Part shown: positions 13,304-21,141 of the stretch, piece after piece
How positions within the stretch are numbered: position 1 is the first letter of the stretch
Layout: every line of letters begins with the position of its first letter
DNA from: JBHIET01 sp046760785
GTDB taxonomy: Bacteria; Chloroflexota; Anaerolineae; B4-G1
DNA length: 23,729 bases
Reading direction: 5' to 3'
NCBI GenBank assembly: GCA_046760785.1
Contig: JBHIET010000052.1
Location: 1-23,729, forward strand
Made by a program: the position numbers and the translations under genes
Notes under the pieces: model-generated
Database searches by the model: none
The model's input: only the letters and a program-made list of their open reading frames with translations
What the model was told of the DNA's origin: nothing

Positions 13304-14161
13304 TCAGCCTCGTTGAGGCTCAGGGATCCGTAACGTCAGAAGTGTCACCTCCGGGCGGCAGTTGAAACGCACTGCTGGCGAGATCATCCCCACACCCCGG
13401 TTGACGTAGAGCCACATACTACCCACTCGATATCGTCCGGCCGGATACTTGTGAGCCAGGTAGGGTAAGAGCGGCGGACCGACGAAGGGCAATCGCACCT
13501 GTCCCCCGTGGGAGTGACCCGAAAGCTGTAAGCCCACCCGCCCGTCGGCGGCCACAATGTCCGCGTAGTCGGGCTCGTGGGCCAGAAGCACGATCGTCGC
13601 GCCAGCCGGTACCCCCTCCAGCGCTTTGTCCAGGTCGGCGTGTCGCTCCCACACATCGTCCACCGCTGCCACCCACAGCCCATCCGCCACCGCCCGTGCC
13701 GCGTTGCGCAGCACGGTCAGCCCGACGTCGGTCAGCGCCCCGGCGACGACGTTGACGTCTGTCCAGTGGTCGTGATTGCCCAGAGAGGCCAGCACGTCGC
13801 CGCAGGCAGTGAGGAAGGAGAGTGGTTCTGCACAAGAGGTGGCGTATTCGGCCGAGCCCGATACGTAGTCGCCGGTCAGCACGATCAGGTCTGCCTCCTG
13901 CCGCAGGGTCAGTTCCACCGCCCGTGTCACGTCCTCCTGCATCGTCTCCGGCCCTCGGTGCAGGTCCGAAAGTTGCGCGATGGTGAAGCCCTCGAGGACG
14001 GCGGGCAGGTTGGGGAGTGGTACGTCCACTCGCTCCAGCGCCGGCCAGTGCGGCTCGACGAGCGTGGCGTAGCCCGCTCCCCCGAGGGCCGAAAGGCCGG
14101 CCGTCACCGTGCCACCCAGGATCCACTTGAGAAACCGCCGCCGCGTGAAGCTGCGTGCCAT
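13304..14161 (-). CDS. Tat-exported calcineurin-like metallophosphoesterase (YkuE-like)
   Basis: This 285-residue phosphoesterase carries a twin-arginine signal (RRRFLKWILGG, residues 7-17), so it is predicted to be exported folded with its metals. The metallophosphoesterase motifs run in order: QLSDLHRG, LTGDYVSG, LGNHDHW, LAHEPDYAD and SGHSHGGQV. YkuE-type relatives act on membrane or cell-wall lipids and phosphodiesters; the substrate here is not known. The start at ATG 14161 gives the Tat signal directly. A TATAAT box ends only 6 nt before the ATG, so the mRNA may be leaderless. It shares a divergent promoter region with the thioredoxin/CcdA gene. Confidence 0.92.
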   Translation of the reverse strand: MARSFTRRRFLKWILGGTVTAGLSALGGAGYATLVEPHWPALERVDVPLPNLPAVLEGFTIAQLSDLHRGPETMQEDVTRAVELTLRQEADLIVLTGDYVSGSAEYATSCAEPLSFLTACGDVLASLGNHDHWTDVNVVAGALTDVGLTVLRNAARAVADGLWVAAVDDVWERHADLDKALEGVPAGATIVLLAHEPDYADIVAADGRVGLQLSGHSHGGQVRLPFVGPPLLPYLAHKYPAGRYRVGSMWLYVNRGVGMISPAVRFNCRPEVTLLTLRIPEPQRG

Positions 14162-14167
14162 ATTTTT

Positions 14168-14242
14168 ATTATACGTCCCCTCCCGCAATTTGCAACCTTC
14201 GGTCATTGGTGAGGTTGCAAATCTGTTGTGTTGTGGCATAAT
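14168..14242. promoter_or_regulatory. Divergent promoter pair with palindromic -35 boxes
   Basis: Inverted arms ATTTGCAACCT (14188-14198) and AGGTTGCAAAT (14212-14222) each contain a TTGCAA -35 box. To the left, 16 bp away, is TATAAT on the minus strand (14173-14168), for the phosphoesterase. To the right, 16 bp away, is CATAAT (14237-14242), on the plus strand. One regulator bound to the 11-bp arms would cover both promoters. Confidence 0.6.
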
Positions 14243-14387
14243 ACACCGCCGCGCACAGCGCGGGAACGACAATGCGTAACTATCTATTCAGGCATCCCTC
14301 TTGTGCACTTCTCTCAAGGCGGGACAAGGGAGGAGAGAGGAGATGTGGGGGTTTGCAGGCGGCGAAGCTGCCCGCAAACTCCCGTCC

Positions 14388-14440
14388 TTCCTTTCCCCTT
14401 CCTTCCCCTGCACGCAGGGGCGGCCTGGAAGGAGAGGGAG
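14388..14440. repeat. GC-rich palindromic intergenic repeat, copy 2
   Basis: The core is a perfect hairpin CCCCTGC-AC-GCAGGGG (14405-14420), flanked by pyrimidine-rich CTTCC repeats on the left and complementary GGAAGGAGAGGGAG on the right. It is related in core and composition to the repeat at 932-989. Confidence 0.55.
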
Positions 14441-14446
14441 TAGCTT

Positions 14447-14593
14447 GACAATGTCACATTCGACCACAGGCTCTCAGCCCTCGTCCCCGAGGGCGTGTTC
14501 TCCGGGTCAATCTCGCCTGAGACGCCCCCGCGGACGGGGGCTACGAGCCACGGCGAGCAGGTGTAGTCTGCCTGATGTGAATCTGACATTGTC
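14447..14593. repeat. 147-bp element bounded by 15-bp inverted repeats
   Basis: GACAATGTCACATTC (14447-14461) and GAATCTGACATTGTC (14579-14593) are inverted repeats with one mismatch. Inside are further hairpins, such as CCCTCG-TCCC-CGAGGG and CCCCCG-CGGA-CGGGGG. It may be a MITE-like insertion or a structured leader of the following gene; no target-site duplication is evident. Confidence 0.5.
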
Positions 14594-14628
14594 GAAGTAG
14601 TTACGACAATACTCAAGGGGGACGGAGG

Positions 14629-16254
14629 ATGGCAAACCGAATGCAGTATCTTGGACTTGTCGGATGGTGGTTGAGACATCGGTTGTGGATCGTTTCGCTG
14701 CTCCTGGCGTTGGTTCTCACCTGGGGGACGGGCGTGGCTCAGGCCGAGGATGGCTCAATCGTGCGGGTGGTCTATTTCTATGCCGATGATTGTGCCCACT
14801 GCATCGCCGTCATCAATGAGGTTTTGGAGCCTTTGCAGGAGCAATACGGCGATCAATTGCAGATCAAGATGGTCGAGGTCTCCGACGCGGCCAACTACGA
14901 GATGTTGATCCGCGCTGAGGAGATGTTCAACGTATCTCCAGAAGAGCGTGGGCTGCCTACGCTGATCATTGGTGGGCAGGTGCTCATCGGCGAGGACGCC
15001 ATCCACGAGCGATTGCCCTGCCTGCTCGATACCTGCCTGGACGCAGGCGGCACATCATGGCCTGACATACCCGGGCTGGAGGAGATCGCAGGAGGTGAAG
15101 GGCGGCCGGGCATGGGTTTTAATCCAGGGGTAGGGGAGTTGAAGCCCTGTGGCCCAGAGGAGGCGGAAGCCTGTGAGCAACCAGCGCCGATCTATGCGGC
15201 CTACTTCTACGAGGTGGGTTGCCCGGAGTGCAGCCGTGCTGAGTACGACATCCGGTACACGCAGAGCAAGTATCCGCAATTGGCGGTCGAGGAGTATAAT
15301 GTTCGGGATGATGCCGCCCTGGCGGAGTGGCTGGGCGCCCGTTTCGGTTTGCCGGAGAAGCAACGTCTGGCGACCCCATCGCTTTTCGTCGGCGAGGATT
15401 ACTTGATCGGCACCGACATCACGGCTGAGGCGTTACTGGCGCTGGCTGAGAAGTACGCTCCCACAGGCTCGGAGCGCGTGTGGGCCGATTTTGACGCCGA
15501 GGAGGCGGAACAGAGCATCATCGCGCGCTTCAAGTCCTTCGGCGTCCTCACCGTCGTCTTCGGCGGTCTGGTGGATGGTCTCAATCCCTGTGCCTTTGCC
15601 ACGTTGGTCTTTTTCGTCTCCTACCTGACGCTGAGCGGGCGCAAGGGGCGGGAGATTCTGGCCGTGGGCGCGGCCTTTACCCTGGGCGTGTTCCTGGCCT
15701 ATTTGGCGGTGGGATTGGGCTTCTACAAGGTACTTGACCTGCTGGGCGGCTTGCTGACGACGCTGGGGCGTTGGGTGTATGGCTTGACTGCTCTCCTGTG
15801 TGCCGGACTGGCGGTGTTCAGTTTCTTCGATTTCCTCAAGGCCCGGCGGGGCGAGATTGGCGACATGGCGCTGAACCTGCCCCACGGGCTGCGGATGCGT
15901 ATCAATGCAGTCATCCGCCGAGGGCGTAGGTCACAGGCCTTCGTCGCAGGGGCTTTCGTTACCGGTGTGGCGGTCTCGTTTCTGGAACTGGCCTGCACAG
16001 GCCAGGTCTACCTGCCCACCATCATTTTTGTGATGAGCCGGCCGGAGATGCGGGTGCGTGCACTTTTCTTCCTCGTGATCTACAATCTGCTCTTCATCTT
16101 ACCGCTGGTCGTGGTCTTCGCCCTGGCTTACTACGGCACCAGCTCGAAGCAACTGGCCGGCTTTCTCCAGCGACAGGCCACGACGGTCAAACTGGGGATG
16201 ACATTGCTCTTCGCCGCGCTGGCGACTTGGCTGACCGTCTCCATAATGGTGTAG
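14629..16254 (+). CDS. Exported tandem thioredoxin-like domains fused to CcdA/DsbD-type membrane domain
   Basis: The 541-residue protein likely moves electrons across the membrane to extracytoplasmic thiols. A signal segment ends near AQA (residue 39). Two thioredoxin-like domains follow, each with a CxxC in a non-standard setting: CAHC at 55-58 (YFYADDCAHC) and CPEC at 198-201 (YFYEVGCPEC). The C-terminal half is a CcdA-like multi-helix domain with the conserved cysteine motifs GLNPCAFAT (C321) and ELACTGQVY (C456). Thioredoxin domains ahead of the transmembrane part differ from DsbD, where a thioredoxin domain follows it. The ATG is directly preceded by GGGGGACGGAGG. It sits at the end of a structured leader and converges with the kinase gene. 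Confidence 0.9.
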   Translation: MANRMQYLGLVGWWLRHRLWIVSLLLALVLTWGTGVAQAEDGSIVRVVYFYADDCAHCIAVINEVLEPLQEQYGDQLQIKMVEVSDAANYEMLIRAEEMFNVSPEERGLPTLIIGGQVLIGEDAIHERLPCLLDTCLDAGGTSWPDIPGLEEIAGGEGRPGMGFNPGVGELKPCGPEEAEACEQPAPIYAAYFYEVGCPECSRAEYDIRYTQSKYPQLAVEEYNVRDDAALAEWLGARFGLPEKQRLATPSLFVGEDYLIGTDITAEALLALAEKYAPTGSERVWADFDAEEAEQSIIARFKSFGVLTVVFGGLVDGLNPCAFATLVFFVSYLTLSGRKGREILAVGAAFTLGVFLAYLAVGLGFYKVLDLLGGLLTTLGRWVYGLTALLCAGLAVFSFFDFLKARRGEIGDMALNLPHGLRMRINAVIRRGRRSQAFVAGAFVTGVAVSFLELACTGQVYLPTIIFVMSRPEMRVRALFFLVIYNLLFILPLVVVFALAYYGTSSKQLAGFLQRQATTVKLGMTLLFAALATWLTVSIMV

Positions 16255-16302
16255 GCTTGGATGCTGGGTGCTCAAGCGTGGGGGGCACGGCGACAAAGGA
16301 AA

Positions 16303-16330
16303 ACCGCCGTGAGGTGAACCCCACGGCGGT
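16303..16330 (-). terminator. Hairpin terminator between convergent genes
   Basis: Perfect arms ACCGCCGTG (16303-16311) and CACGGCGGT (16322-16330) enclose a 10-base loop. On the minus strand the stem is followed by TTTTCCTTT, so it fits an intrinsic terminator for the kinase. The plus side has no T tract. Confidence 0.75.
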
Positions 16331-16349
16331 CAGTTGCGCAGGTGCAGAG

Positions 16350-18374
16350 TTATTGACACTCGTCAGGGTAGGGGTAGGGAATGGCGGCGTCCCACTTGGC
16401 CTGCATGCCGGCTGACGTAACCCACCACGAGGCACCAAAGGGTTTGCATTGCCTTCCCACCGCACCTACATATATGCCCATCCATGGTTTTTCGGCATCC
16501 GGGGCAAATTCGTTCTCCTCGGAAATCACGTCGCGATAGAAGCGGTAGGTGCCATCACCGCCTTCGGCTATGACCCATATATTCGCCTGCCACTGTTCGT
16601 CCTCCAACTTGTGGAAAGTGCTCAAGTCAATGCCCACACTGACGATGCGCAGGGACGTTATGGGCGTTGGCGGCGTCGGTGTGAATTCCGGTATGGGGGT
16701 AGCGGTGGGTGTCGCCGTCGGTGTAGGGGTCGGCGTCGGGCCCACGCGGCAGCTGAGCTTTAGTTCTTCCCCGATGGAGTTTCCCTCGCCGTCTTGCACC
16801 TGCCACGCGCTGGTATACCTGTCGTAACCTGTCGGTGCTCGCAGCGTCATCTTGATCTGTGCGGTCTCGTCCGGCGCGAGTGGCTCGATCTCCGGCTCTT
16901 CTACGACCTCCAGTTCGTCGCCGGACACGAAGACCAGTTCGACACTCTCCGGCCAGGCGCACGTGCCCGTGTTCTTGATCCTCCAGCGTTTGGTGAACCG
17001 CTGTCTTGGCATGAGCACGCTGGGCCAGACTCGGTAGTCTGTAGTGACCTTGAGGTCGAACACGCAGGCGGCTGTGGTGGTGGCGGTGAGGTCGGGGGTG
17101 GGAGTGGAGGTAGGGGTAGAGGTAGGAGTGGAGGTAGGAGTGGGTGAGGGAGTAGGTGTGACGCCTGTAGTCGCCACGTAGGTGGCCAGAGCAGCGGCAA
17201 CCTGGGTCGCGACGATGTCCTGTGTCGGTGTTGGTGTGCCGCTTACATCAGGTGTGGGCGTCATCATTTGCGAAAGAAGGGTGGCAAAGGTGGCCAGTAG
17301 GGGTTCCGCTCTCCCTGTGGCGAAAAGGCCAGCGCAACCTCCAACCAGGACCAAGGCCAGTATAGCGGCTAGCCACGTGATGCGACGGCGTTTGGGACGA
17401 GCGGTGGCTGCCGGGAGAGAGTAGGCCGGAGCGCTCGGCAGAGTTGCCCGCTCCCACTGCTTTGCCTGACCCTGTACGGGGACGCTGATCGCTGTCGCCG
17501 GCGCCGCCGATATTACGGTGCGGTCCAGCGCGACGGGTTCGATGAATTGGCCAGCCATGGCTCGCTTTAGATCGGCAGCGAATTCCTTGGCGGTTTGATA
17601 TCGGTTTTCCGGGGCCTTGGCCAGTGCGCGTGTAATCACCGCCTCGACACCTGGGGGCAGATTGGGGTTGATGGCAGTGGGCGGCGTCAGAGGCTCATTG
17701 ATGTGCTTGAGGATGATGCCCATACTCGTATCAGCGTCAAATGGGAGTTGGCCTGTAGTGAGTTGATACAAGACGACCCCAAGTGAATAGATGTCGGCAC
17801 GCTCGTCCCCGGCCTGGCCCATTCCTTGTTCGGGGGCCATGTATGCGGGTGTTCCGACCATTGCGCCGCTGGCCGTCAGCCCGGCCACGTTCACCATCTT
17901 GGCGATGCCGAAATCCGTCAGGACAACCTCTCCATCCTGAGTAAACATGATATTGGCGGGCTTGACGTCACGATGCACCGTCCCGCGCTGATGGGCGTAG
18001 TCCAAGGCGTTGGCCACTGCGGTGACGATGCGAACTGTCTCTTCTAACGGTAGCGCCTGGCCTTCCTGGGCCATCTCCTGCAGACGCACCTTCAGGCTGG
18101 GACCATCAATAAACTCCATCACCATGTAGTAAGCGTCGTCCTCTGTGTCAAAATCGTGAACTTGAACGATATTAGGGTGACGGAGCATTGCGGCGACCTT
18201 GGCCTCGCGCTGGAAGCGGGCCAGGAAGTCCTCTTCGGTGGCCAGGAAGGAGTGAAGCACTTTGATGGCCACATAGCGGTCAAGACCTGGCTGGTAGGCC
18301 TTGTAGACCTCAGACATACCGCCGGTGCCCAAGTGCTCGGTGATGCGGTACTTACCTAATGTCTTGCCAATCAA
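16350..18374 (-). CDS. PknB-type Ser/Thr protein kinase with transmembrane segment and NBR1-like Ig domain
   Basis: This 674-residue membrane kinase has a complete catalytic domain at residues 9-270: GTGGMSEVY loop (16-24), AIK lysine K38, HRD at 134-136, DFG at 154-156 and APEQ. A single membrane helix at about 332-354 follows a basic RPKRRR. The outer part starts with a TPTPTSTP-rich linker. Next is a domain with RWRIKNTGTCAWPESVELVF, characteristic of the NBR1-like Ig domain. A second TPTP linker and an unrecognised C-terminal domain of about 100 residues follow. The kinase presumably reads an extracytoplasmic signal through these domains. The start is TTG 18374, with AAGGGG upstream. No PASTA repeats are present. 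Confidence 0.93.
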   Translation of the reverse strand: MIGKTLGKYRITEHLGTGGMSEVYKAYQPGLDRYVAIKVLHSFLATEEDFLARFQREAKVAAMLRHPNIVQVHDFDTEDDAYYMVMEFIDGPSLKVRLQEMAQEGQALPLEETVRIVTAVANALDYAHQRGTVHRDVKPANIMFTQDGEVVLTDFGIAKMVNVAGLTASGAMVGTPAYMAPEQGMGQAGDERADIYSLGVVLYQLTTGQLPFDADTSMGIILKHINEPLTPPTAINPNLPPGVEAVITRALAKAPENRYQTAKEFAADLKRAMAGQFIEPVALDRTVISAAPATAISVPVQGQAKQWERATLPSAPAYSLPAATARPKRRRITWLAAILALVLVGGCAGLFATGRAEPLLATFATLLSQMMTPTPDVSGTPTPTQDIVATQVAAALATYVATTGVTPTPSPTPTSTPTSTPTSTPTPDLTATTTAACVFDLKVTTDYRVWPSVLMPRQRFTKRWRIKNTGTCAWPESVELVFVSGDELEVVEEPEIEPLAPDETAQIKMTLRAPTGYDRYTSAWQVQDGEGNSIGEELKLSCRVGPTPTPTPTATPTATPIPEFTPTPPTPITSLRIVSVGIDLSTFHKLEDEQWQANIWVIAEGGDGTYRFYRDVISEENEFAPDAEKPWMGIYVGAVGRQCKPFGASWWVTSAGMQAKWDAAIPYPYPDECQ
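16690..17165. repeat. Low-complexity hexanucleotide tracts encoding TPTP/TPTS linkers
   Basis: Two stretches (about 16690-16740 and 17080-17160) consist of degenerate GGTAGGGGT/GGAGGT-like hexanucleotides. They encode the Thr-Pro linkers that bracket the NBR1-like domain of the kinase. Codon variation suggests an old array rather than a recent expansion. Confidence 0.7.
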
Positions 18375-18708
18375 CGTCTGACCCCTTGCACGGAGATATA
18401 GTTCGATGCTATATAATTTTACTACGGAACTGTATGAGTGAGGTAGAGAAAGTGTTGCAGTTTCGTTAAAGACGGGTTACGGTTTGGGGGAGCCTCCGCG
18501 GGTTGCTAACGATAGCGTGTTGTGGCCAGTCGAGCGAGGTGCACAGGGGTGTTTGCGGAGCAAAGATTGGATAAAGATTGCACATTGGTCAGAGAACGGT
18601 ATAATCAGAGCGTTTCACAGTGTAGCCTTTGGTCGCAGCCGAATCTGGAACACGGATAAACACGGGCTGCACGCAACGGAAATGGTGCAGCGGAGAGGAA
18701 GCAGGAGT
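18375..18708. other. Intergenic region between kinase and mogA
   Basis: This 334-bp divergent spacer has no supported gene. An AT-rich patch (about 18395-18430) probably serves the kinase promoter on the minus strand, though no clear box pair can be fixed. A strong mogA promoter lies at 18578-18605. The mogA leader contains a 7-bp hairpin (GCTGCAC at 18666-18672, GTGCAGC at 18685-18691) directly before the Shine-Dalgarno. Confidence 0.6.
18578..18605 (+). promoter_or_regulatory. Sigma-70-like promoter of mogA-moeA
   Basis: TTGCAC (18578-18583) and TATAAT (18600-18605) are spaced by 16 bp. The leader to the mogA ATG is about 100 nt and ends with a small stem-loop next to GGAGAGG. Confidence 0.65.
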
Positions 18709-19218
18709 ATGGAACCAATTCGAGCAGGCGTAGTGACCGTGAGCGACACAGGATACGCGGGAGAGCGAGAGGACGGTAGTGGGCCGATGCTGGCCGATTT
18801 ACTGCGCAAGATGGACGCAGAGGTCGTGAGTCAGATGATTGTGCCCGACGAGCGGGCGGAGATCGAGCGAGTGTTGATCGCGTTGGCCGACGAGTCGCAG
18901 GTGGACCTGGTCGTGACCACCGGCGGCACCGGACCGGCCCCACGGGACGTCACGCCCGAGGCGACGCAGGCTGTCATCGAGCGGGAGATGCCCGGGCTGG
19001 CCGAAGCGCTCCGCTTCGAGGGCTACCACAAGACGCCACTGGCAGTCATCTCGCGGGGCGTGGCGGGCATCCGAGGACGCACACTCATCATAAACCTGCC
19101 CGGCAGCCCCAGAGCGGTGCGGGAAGGGATGGAGACGCTGACTCCCATCCTGCCCCACGCAGTCAAGATACTGCGGGGGATGGACACCGAGCACGATGTG
19201 GAGACAAGCCGTGCCTGA
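18709..19218 (+). CDS. mogA: Molybdopterin adenylyltransferase-like protein (MogA/MoaB family)
   Basis: This 169-residue protein is in the family that adenylylates molybdopterin before molybdenum insertion. It starts IRAGVVTVSDTGYAGEREDGSG. VVTTGGTGPAPRDVTPEAT (substrate loop) and the later LIINLPGSPRAVREGME are present. The ATG at 18709 is chosen because family similarity begins immediately; a longer in-frame reading runs into the leader and promoter. GGAGAGG lies about 10 nt upstream. The 3' end overlaps moeA, fitting a two-gene cofactor operon. MogA and MoaB forms cannot be separated with certainty from sequence alone. Confidence 0.93.
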   Translation: MEPIRAGVVTVSDTGYAGEREDGSGPMLADLLRKMDAEVVSQMIVPDERAEIERVLIALADESQVDLVVTTGGTGPAPRDVTPEATQAVIEREMPGLAEALRFEGYHKTPLAVISRGVAGIRGRTLIINLPGSPRAVREGMETLTPILPHAVKILRGMDTEHDVETSRA

Positions 19219-20476
19219 CGAGCGCCGTCCTGTCTTGAGTGTCGAGGAGGCGCTGGAGCGCATCTTAGCGACCGTGCACGTCTTGGAGCCGGAGCATGTC
19301 CCCCTGCTGGAGGCGAGTGGTCGCGTGCTGGCCGAGGAGATCGCCGCCGACCGGGACATTCCCCCATTGGCAAATTCGGCGATGGACGGCTACGCGGTGC
19401 GCGGGGCGGACGTGACGCAGGCGGGGGCGCAGTTGCGGGTGGTGGGCCAGGTCGTCGCCGGTCACGTGTCCGAGGTGGCCGTAGGGCCTGGGGAGGCGCT
19501 GCGCATCATGACCGGTGCGCCGGTTCCTGCCGGTGCCGATACCGTCGTGCGCTTTGAGGACACCCGGCCTTCGACAAGCTCAGGGCGACGCCAGGATGGC
19601 AAGTGGATCGAGGTGCTCAAGGTGTACTCGCCCGGCAAAAACGTCCGCGCGGCGGGCGAGGACGTGCGCGCGGGTCAGGTCGTGTTGCAGCCGGGCGAGG
19701 TGCTGCGCCCGCAGGAGATCGGCATGCTGGCAGCAGTCGGACGAACGGAGGTGGTGGTTGTGCGCCGGCCACGGGTGGCGATCCTGGCTACCGGCGACGA
19801 GGTCGTGCCACCGGACGAGACGCCTGGCCCCGGCCAGATCCGCGACGCCAACTCCTACACCGTCGCCGCGCAGGTGCAAGCATTTGGCGGGCTGCCGCTC
19901 CTCCTGGGCGTGGCCCGCGACCGGGAGGACTTGGTCCGGCGGGGGATGCAGGAGGCGCTGGCCCAAAGGGCCGACTTCGTCATCACCTCCGGTGGGGTCT
20001 CCGTGGGCGATTTTGACCTGGTCAAGCAGGTACTGGCGGCCGAGGGAGAGATGCACTTCTGGTCGCTCAATATGAAGCCTGGCCGCCCGCTGGCCTTTGG
20101 CGTTATCGGCGGCCCTCCGACCGGCCCAGGGTGCAGTGTGCCATTGTTGGGACTGCCCGGCAACCCGGTCGCGGCAATGATCAGCACCGAGCTCTTCGCC
20201 CGCCCGGCGCTCCTGAAGATGCAGGGTTTCACCGACTGGTCGCGTCCGACGGTGCAGGCACGGTTAACCCAGCCCATCGCGCGCAAGGACGGTCGTCGCC
20301 ACTACCTGCGCGTGTGCCTGCGGGAGACCGAGGCGGGCTACGAGGCGACGTTGACCGGCGACCAGGGCTCCGGCATCCTCTACTCACTGGTGCAGGCCGA
20401 TGGGCTGGCGATCATCCCGGAGGAGTGCGACCATCTGCCAGCGGGGGCGATAGTACAAGTAGTTTTGCTGGACTAG
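19211..20476 (+). CDS. moeA: Molybdopterin molybdenumtransferase
   Basis: MoeA inserts molybdate into adenylylated molybdopterin, the step after MogA. Motifs in order: PLANSAMDGYAVRGADV, MTGAPVPAGADTVVRFED, ILATGDEVVPPDE, ITSGGVSVGDFD, MKPGRPLAFG and LGLPGNPVAAM. The C-terminal domain IV is intact, giving about 421 residues. GTG 19211 is preferred, with GGAG 7 nt upstream and an 8-nt overlap with the mogA stop. ATG 19196 is an alternative adding five residues. A short palindromic element is inserted in frame and encodes PSTSSGRRQDGKW just after the VRFED segment. It falls at a likely surface loop, so the enzyme should tolerate it. Confidence 0.95.
   Translation: MPDERRPVLSVEEALERILATVHVLEPEHVPLLEASGRVLAEEIAADRDIPPLANSAMDGYAVRGADVTQAGAQLRVVGQVVAGHVSEVAVGPGEALRIMTGAPVPAGADTVVRFEDTRPSTSSGRRQDGKWIEVLKVYSPGKNVRAAGEDVRAGQVVLQPGEVLRPQEIGMLAAVGRTEVVVVRRPRVAILATGDEVVPPDETPGPGQIRDANSYTVAAQVQAFGGLPLLLGVARDREDLVRRGMQEALAQRADFVITSGGVSVGDFDLVKQVLAAEGEMHFWSLNMKPGRPLAFGVIGGPPTGPGCSVPLLGLPGNPVAAMISTELFARPALLKMQGFTDWSRPTVQARLTQPIARKDGRRHYLRVCLRETEAGYEATLTGDQGSGILYSLVQADGLAIIPEECDHLPAGAIVQVVLLD
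19568..19585. repeat. Short palindromic element inside moeA (CCTTCGAC..GCTCAGGG type)
   Basis: CCTTCGACAAGCTCAGGG at 19568-19585 matches the core of the element in tilS (4672-4691). In the moeA frame it encodes PSTSSG. Confidence 0.7.
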
Positions 20477-20504
20477 GCAGGGGGTACCAGAGGTCAAAGG
20501 GACA

Positions 20505-21137
20505 ATGGCAGAAGAGCAAACAGTGGCCTATGAACAATTGCTACGGCAGGGAGGGGACCGCGCGCTCCGCGAAGCGAGTGCTTACTTTGCAGGTGCAGGA
20601 CGATTGTATGGTGCGTTGCGCCGATTGACACAACGGTTGGACGCGGAGGGCATCCCTTATGCCCTGTTGGGAGGACTGGCCCTCGCCGAACACGGGTATC
20701 CCCGGCTGACGGAGGACATTGACTTGTTGGTGACGCCCTCTGGGTTAGAGCGTTTCCGCCAGCAACTGGTGGGACGGGGATACCGGCCGGCTTTCGAGGG
20801 AGCCAGGAAAACGTTCCGAGATGTCGAGACAGGCGTGCGCATCGAAATCGTGACCACGGGGGAGTACCCAGGCGATGGATTGCCCAAACCGGTGGCTTTT
20901 CCTGACCCGGAGAGCCCAAAGGTGACGGTAGAGAGGGAGGGTGTCCGTGTGGTGGCGTTGGAGAAGCTGATCGAGTTGAAACTGGCCTCGGGAACCAGCG
21001 CACCGCACCGGCTGCGAGACCTGGCTGACGTGCAGGATCTGATTGATCGTTTGGGTCTCCCCCTGGAACTGGCGGGCCGGTTGGATCCCTCGGTGCAGGC
21101 GGCATATCGGGACTTGTGGGAAAAAGCACACGCCTGA
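20505..21137 (+). CDS. Nucleotidyltransferase of AbiEii/DUF1814-like type
   Basis: This 210-residue protein has a helical N-terminus and then the nucleotidyltransferase core YALLGGLALAEHG, RLTEDIDLLV: GG at 56-57 and D71/D73 as the metal-binding pair. Further along are a beta-strand IEIV and RDLADVQDLIDRLG, typical of AbiEii-like and related nucleotidyltransferases. Some relatives are toxins paired with an AbiEi antitoxin, but no such antitoxin is next to it. Instead the DUF1786 gene starts 4 bp downstream, suggesting a linked pair. It starts at ATG 20505 with AAAGGGA upstream, 28 bp after moeA, and may be co-transcribed with the cofactor operon. Confidence 0.8.
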   Translation: MAEEQTVAYEQLLRQGGDRALREASAYFAGAGRLYGALRRLTQRLDAEGIPYALLGGLALAEHGYPRLTEDIDLLVTPSGLERFRQQLVGRGYRPAFEGARKTFRDVETGVRIEIVTTGEYPGDGLPKPVAFPDPESPKVTVEREGVRVVALEKLIELKLASGTSAPHRLRDLADVQDLIDRLGLPLELAGRLDPSVQAAYRDLWEKAHA

Positions 21138-21141
21138 GGCA

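Larger units (their letters stand above)
14162..14628. other. Structured intergenic region before the thioredoxin/CcdA gene
   Basis: No supported gene lies in this 467-bp gap. It holds the divergent promoter pair (14168-14242), a hairpin at 14351-14379 (arms GTTTGC/GCAAAC with further internal pairing GGC/GCC and GC/GC), a GC-rich palindrome at about 14388-14440 and a 147-bp element bounded by inverted repeats (14447-14593). A transcript from the plus promoter would carry about 380 nt of highly structured leader. Confidence 0.6.

Noticed and set aside
18600..18708. Molybdenum cofactor riboswitch before mogA
   Set aside because: The leader is only about 100 nt and a single short stem is visible; the multi-helix consensus could not be recognised by eye.
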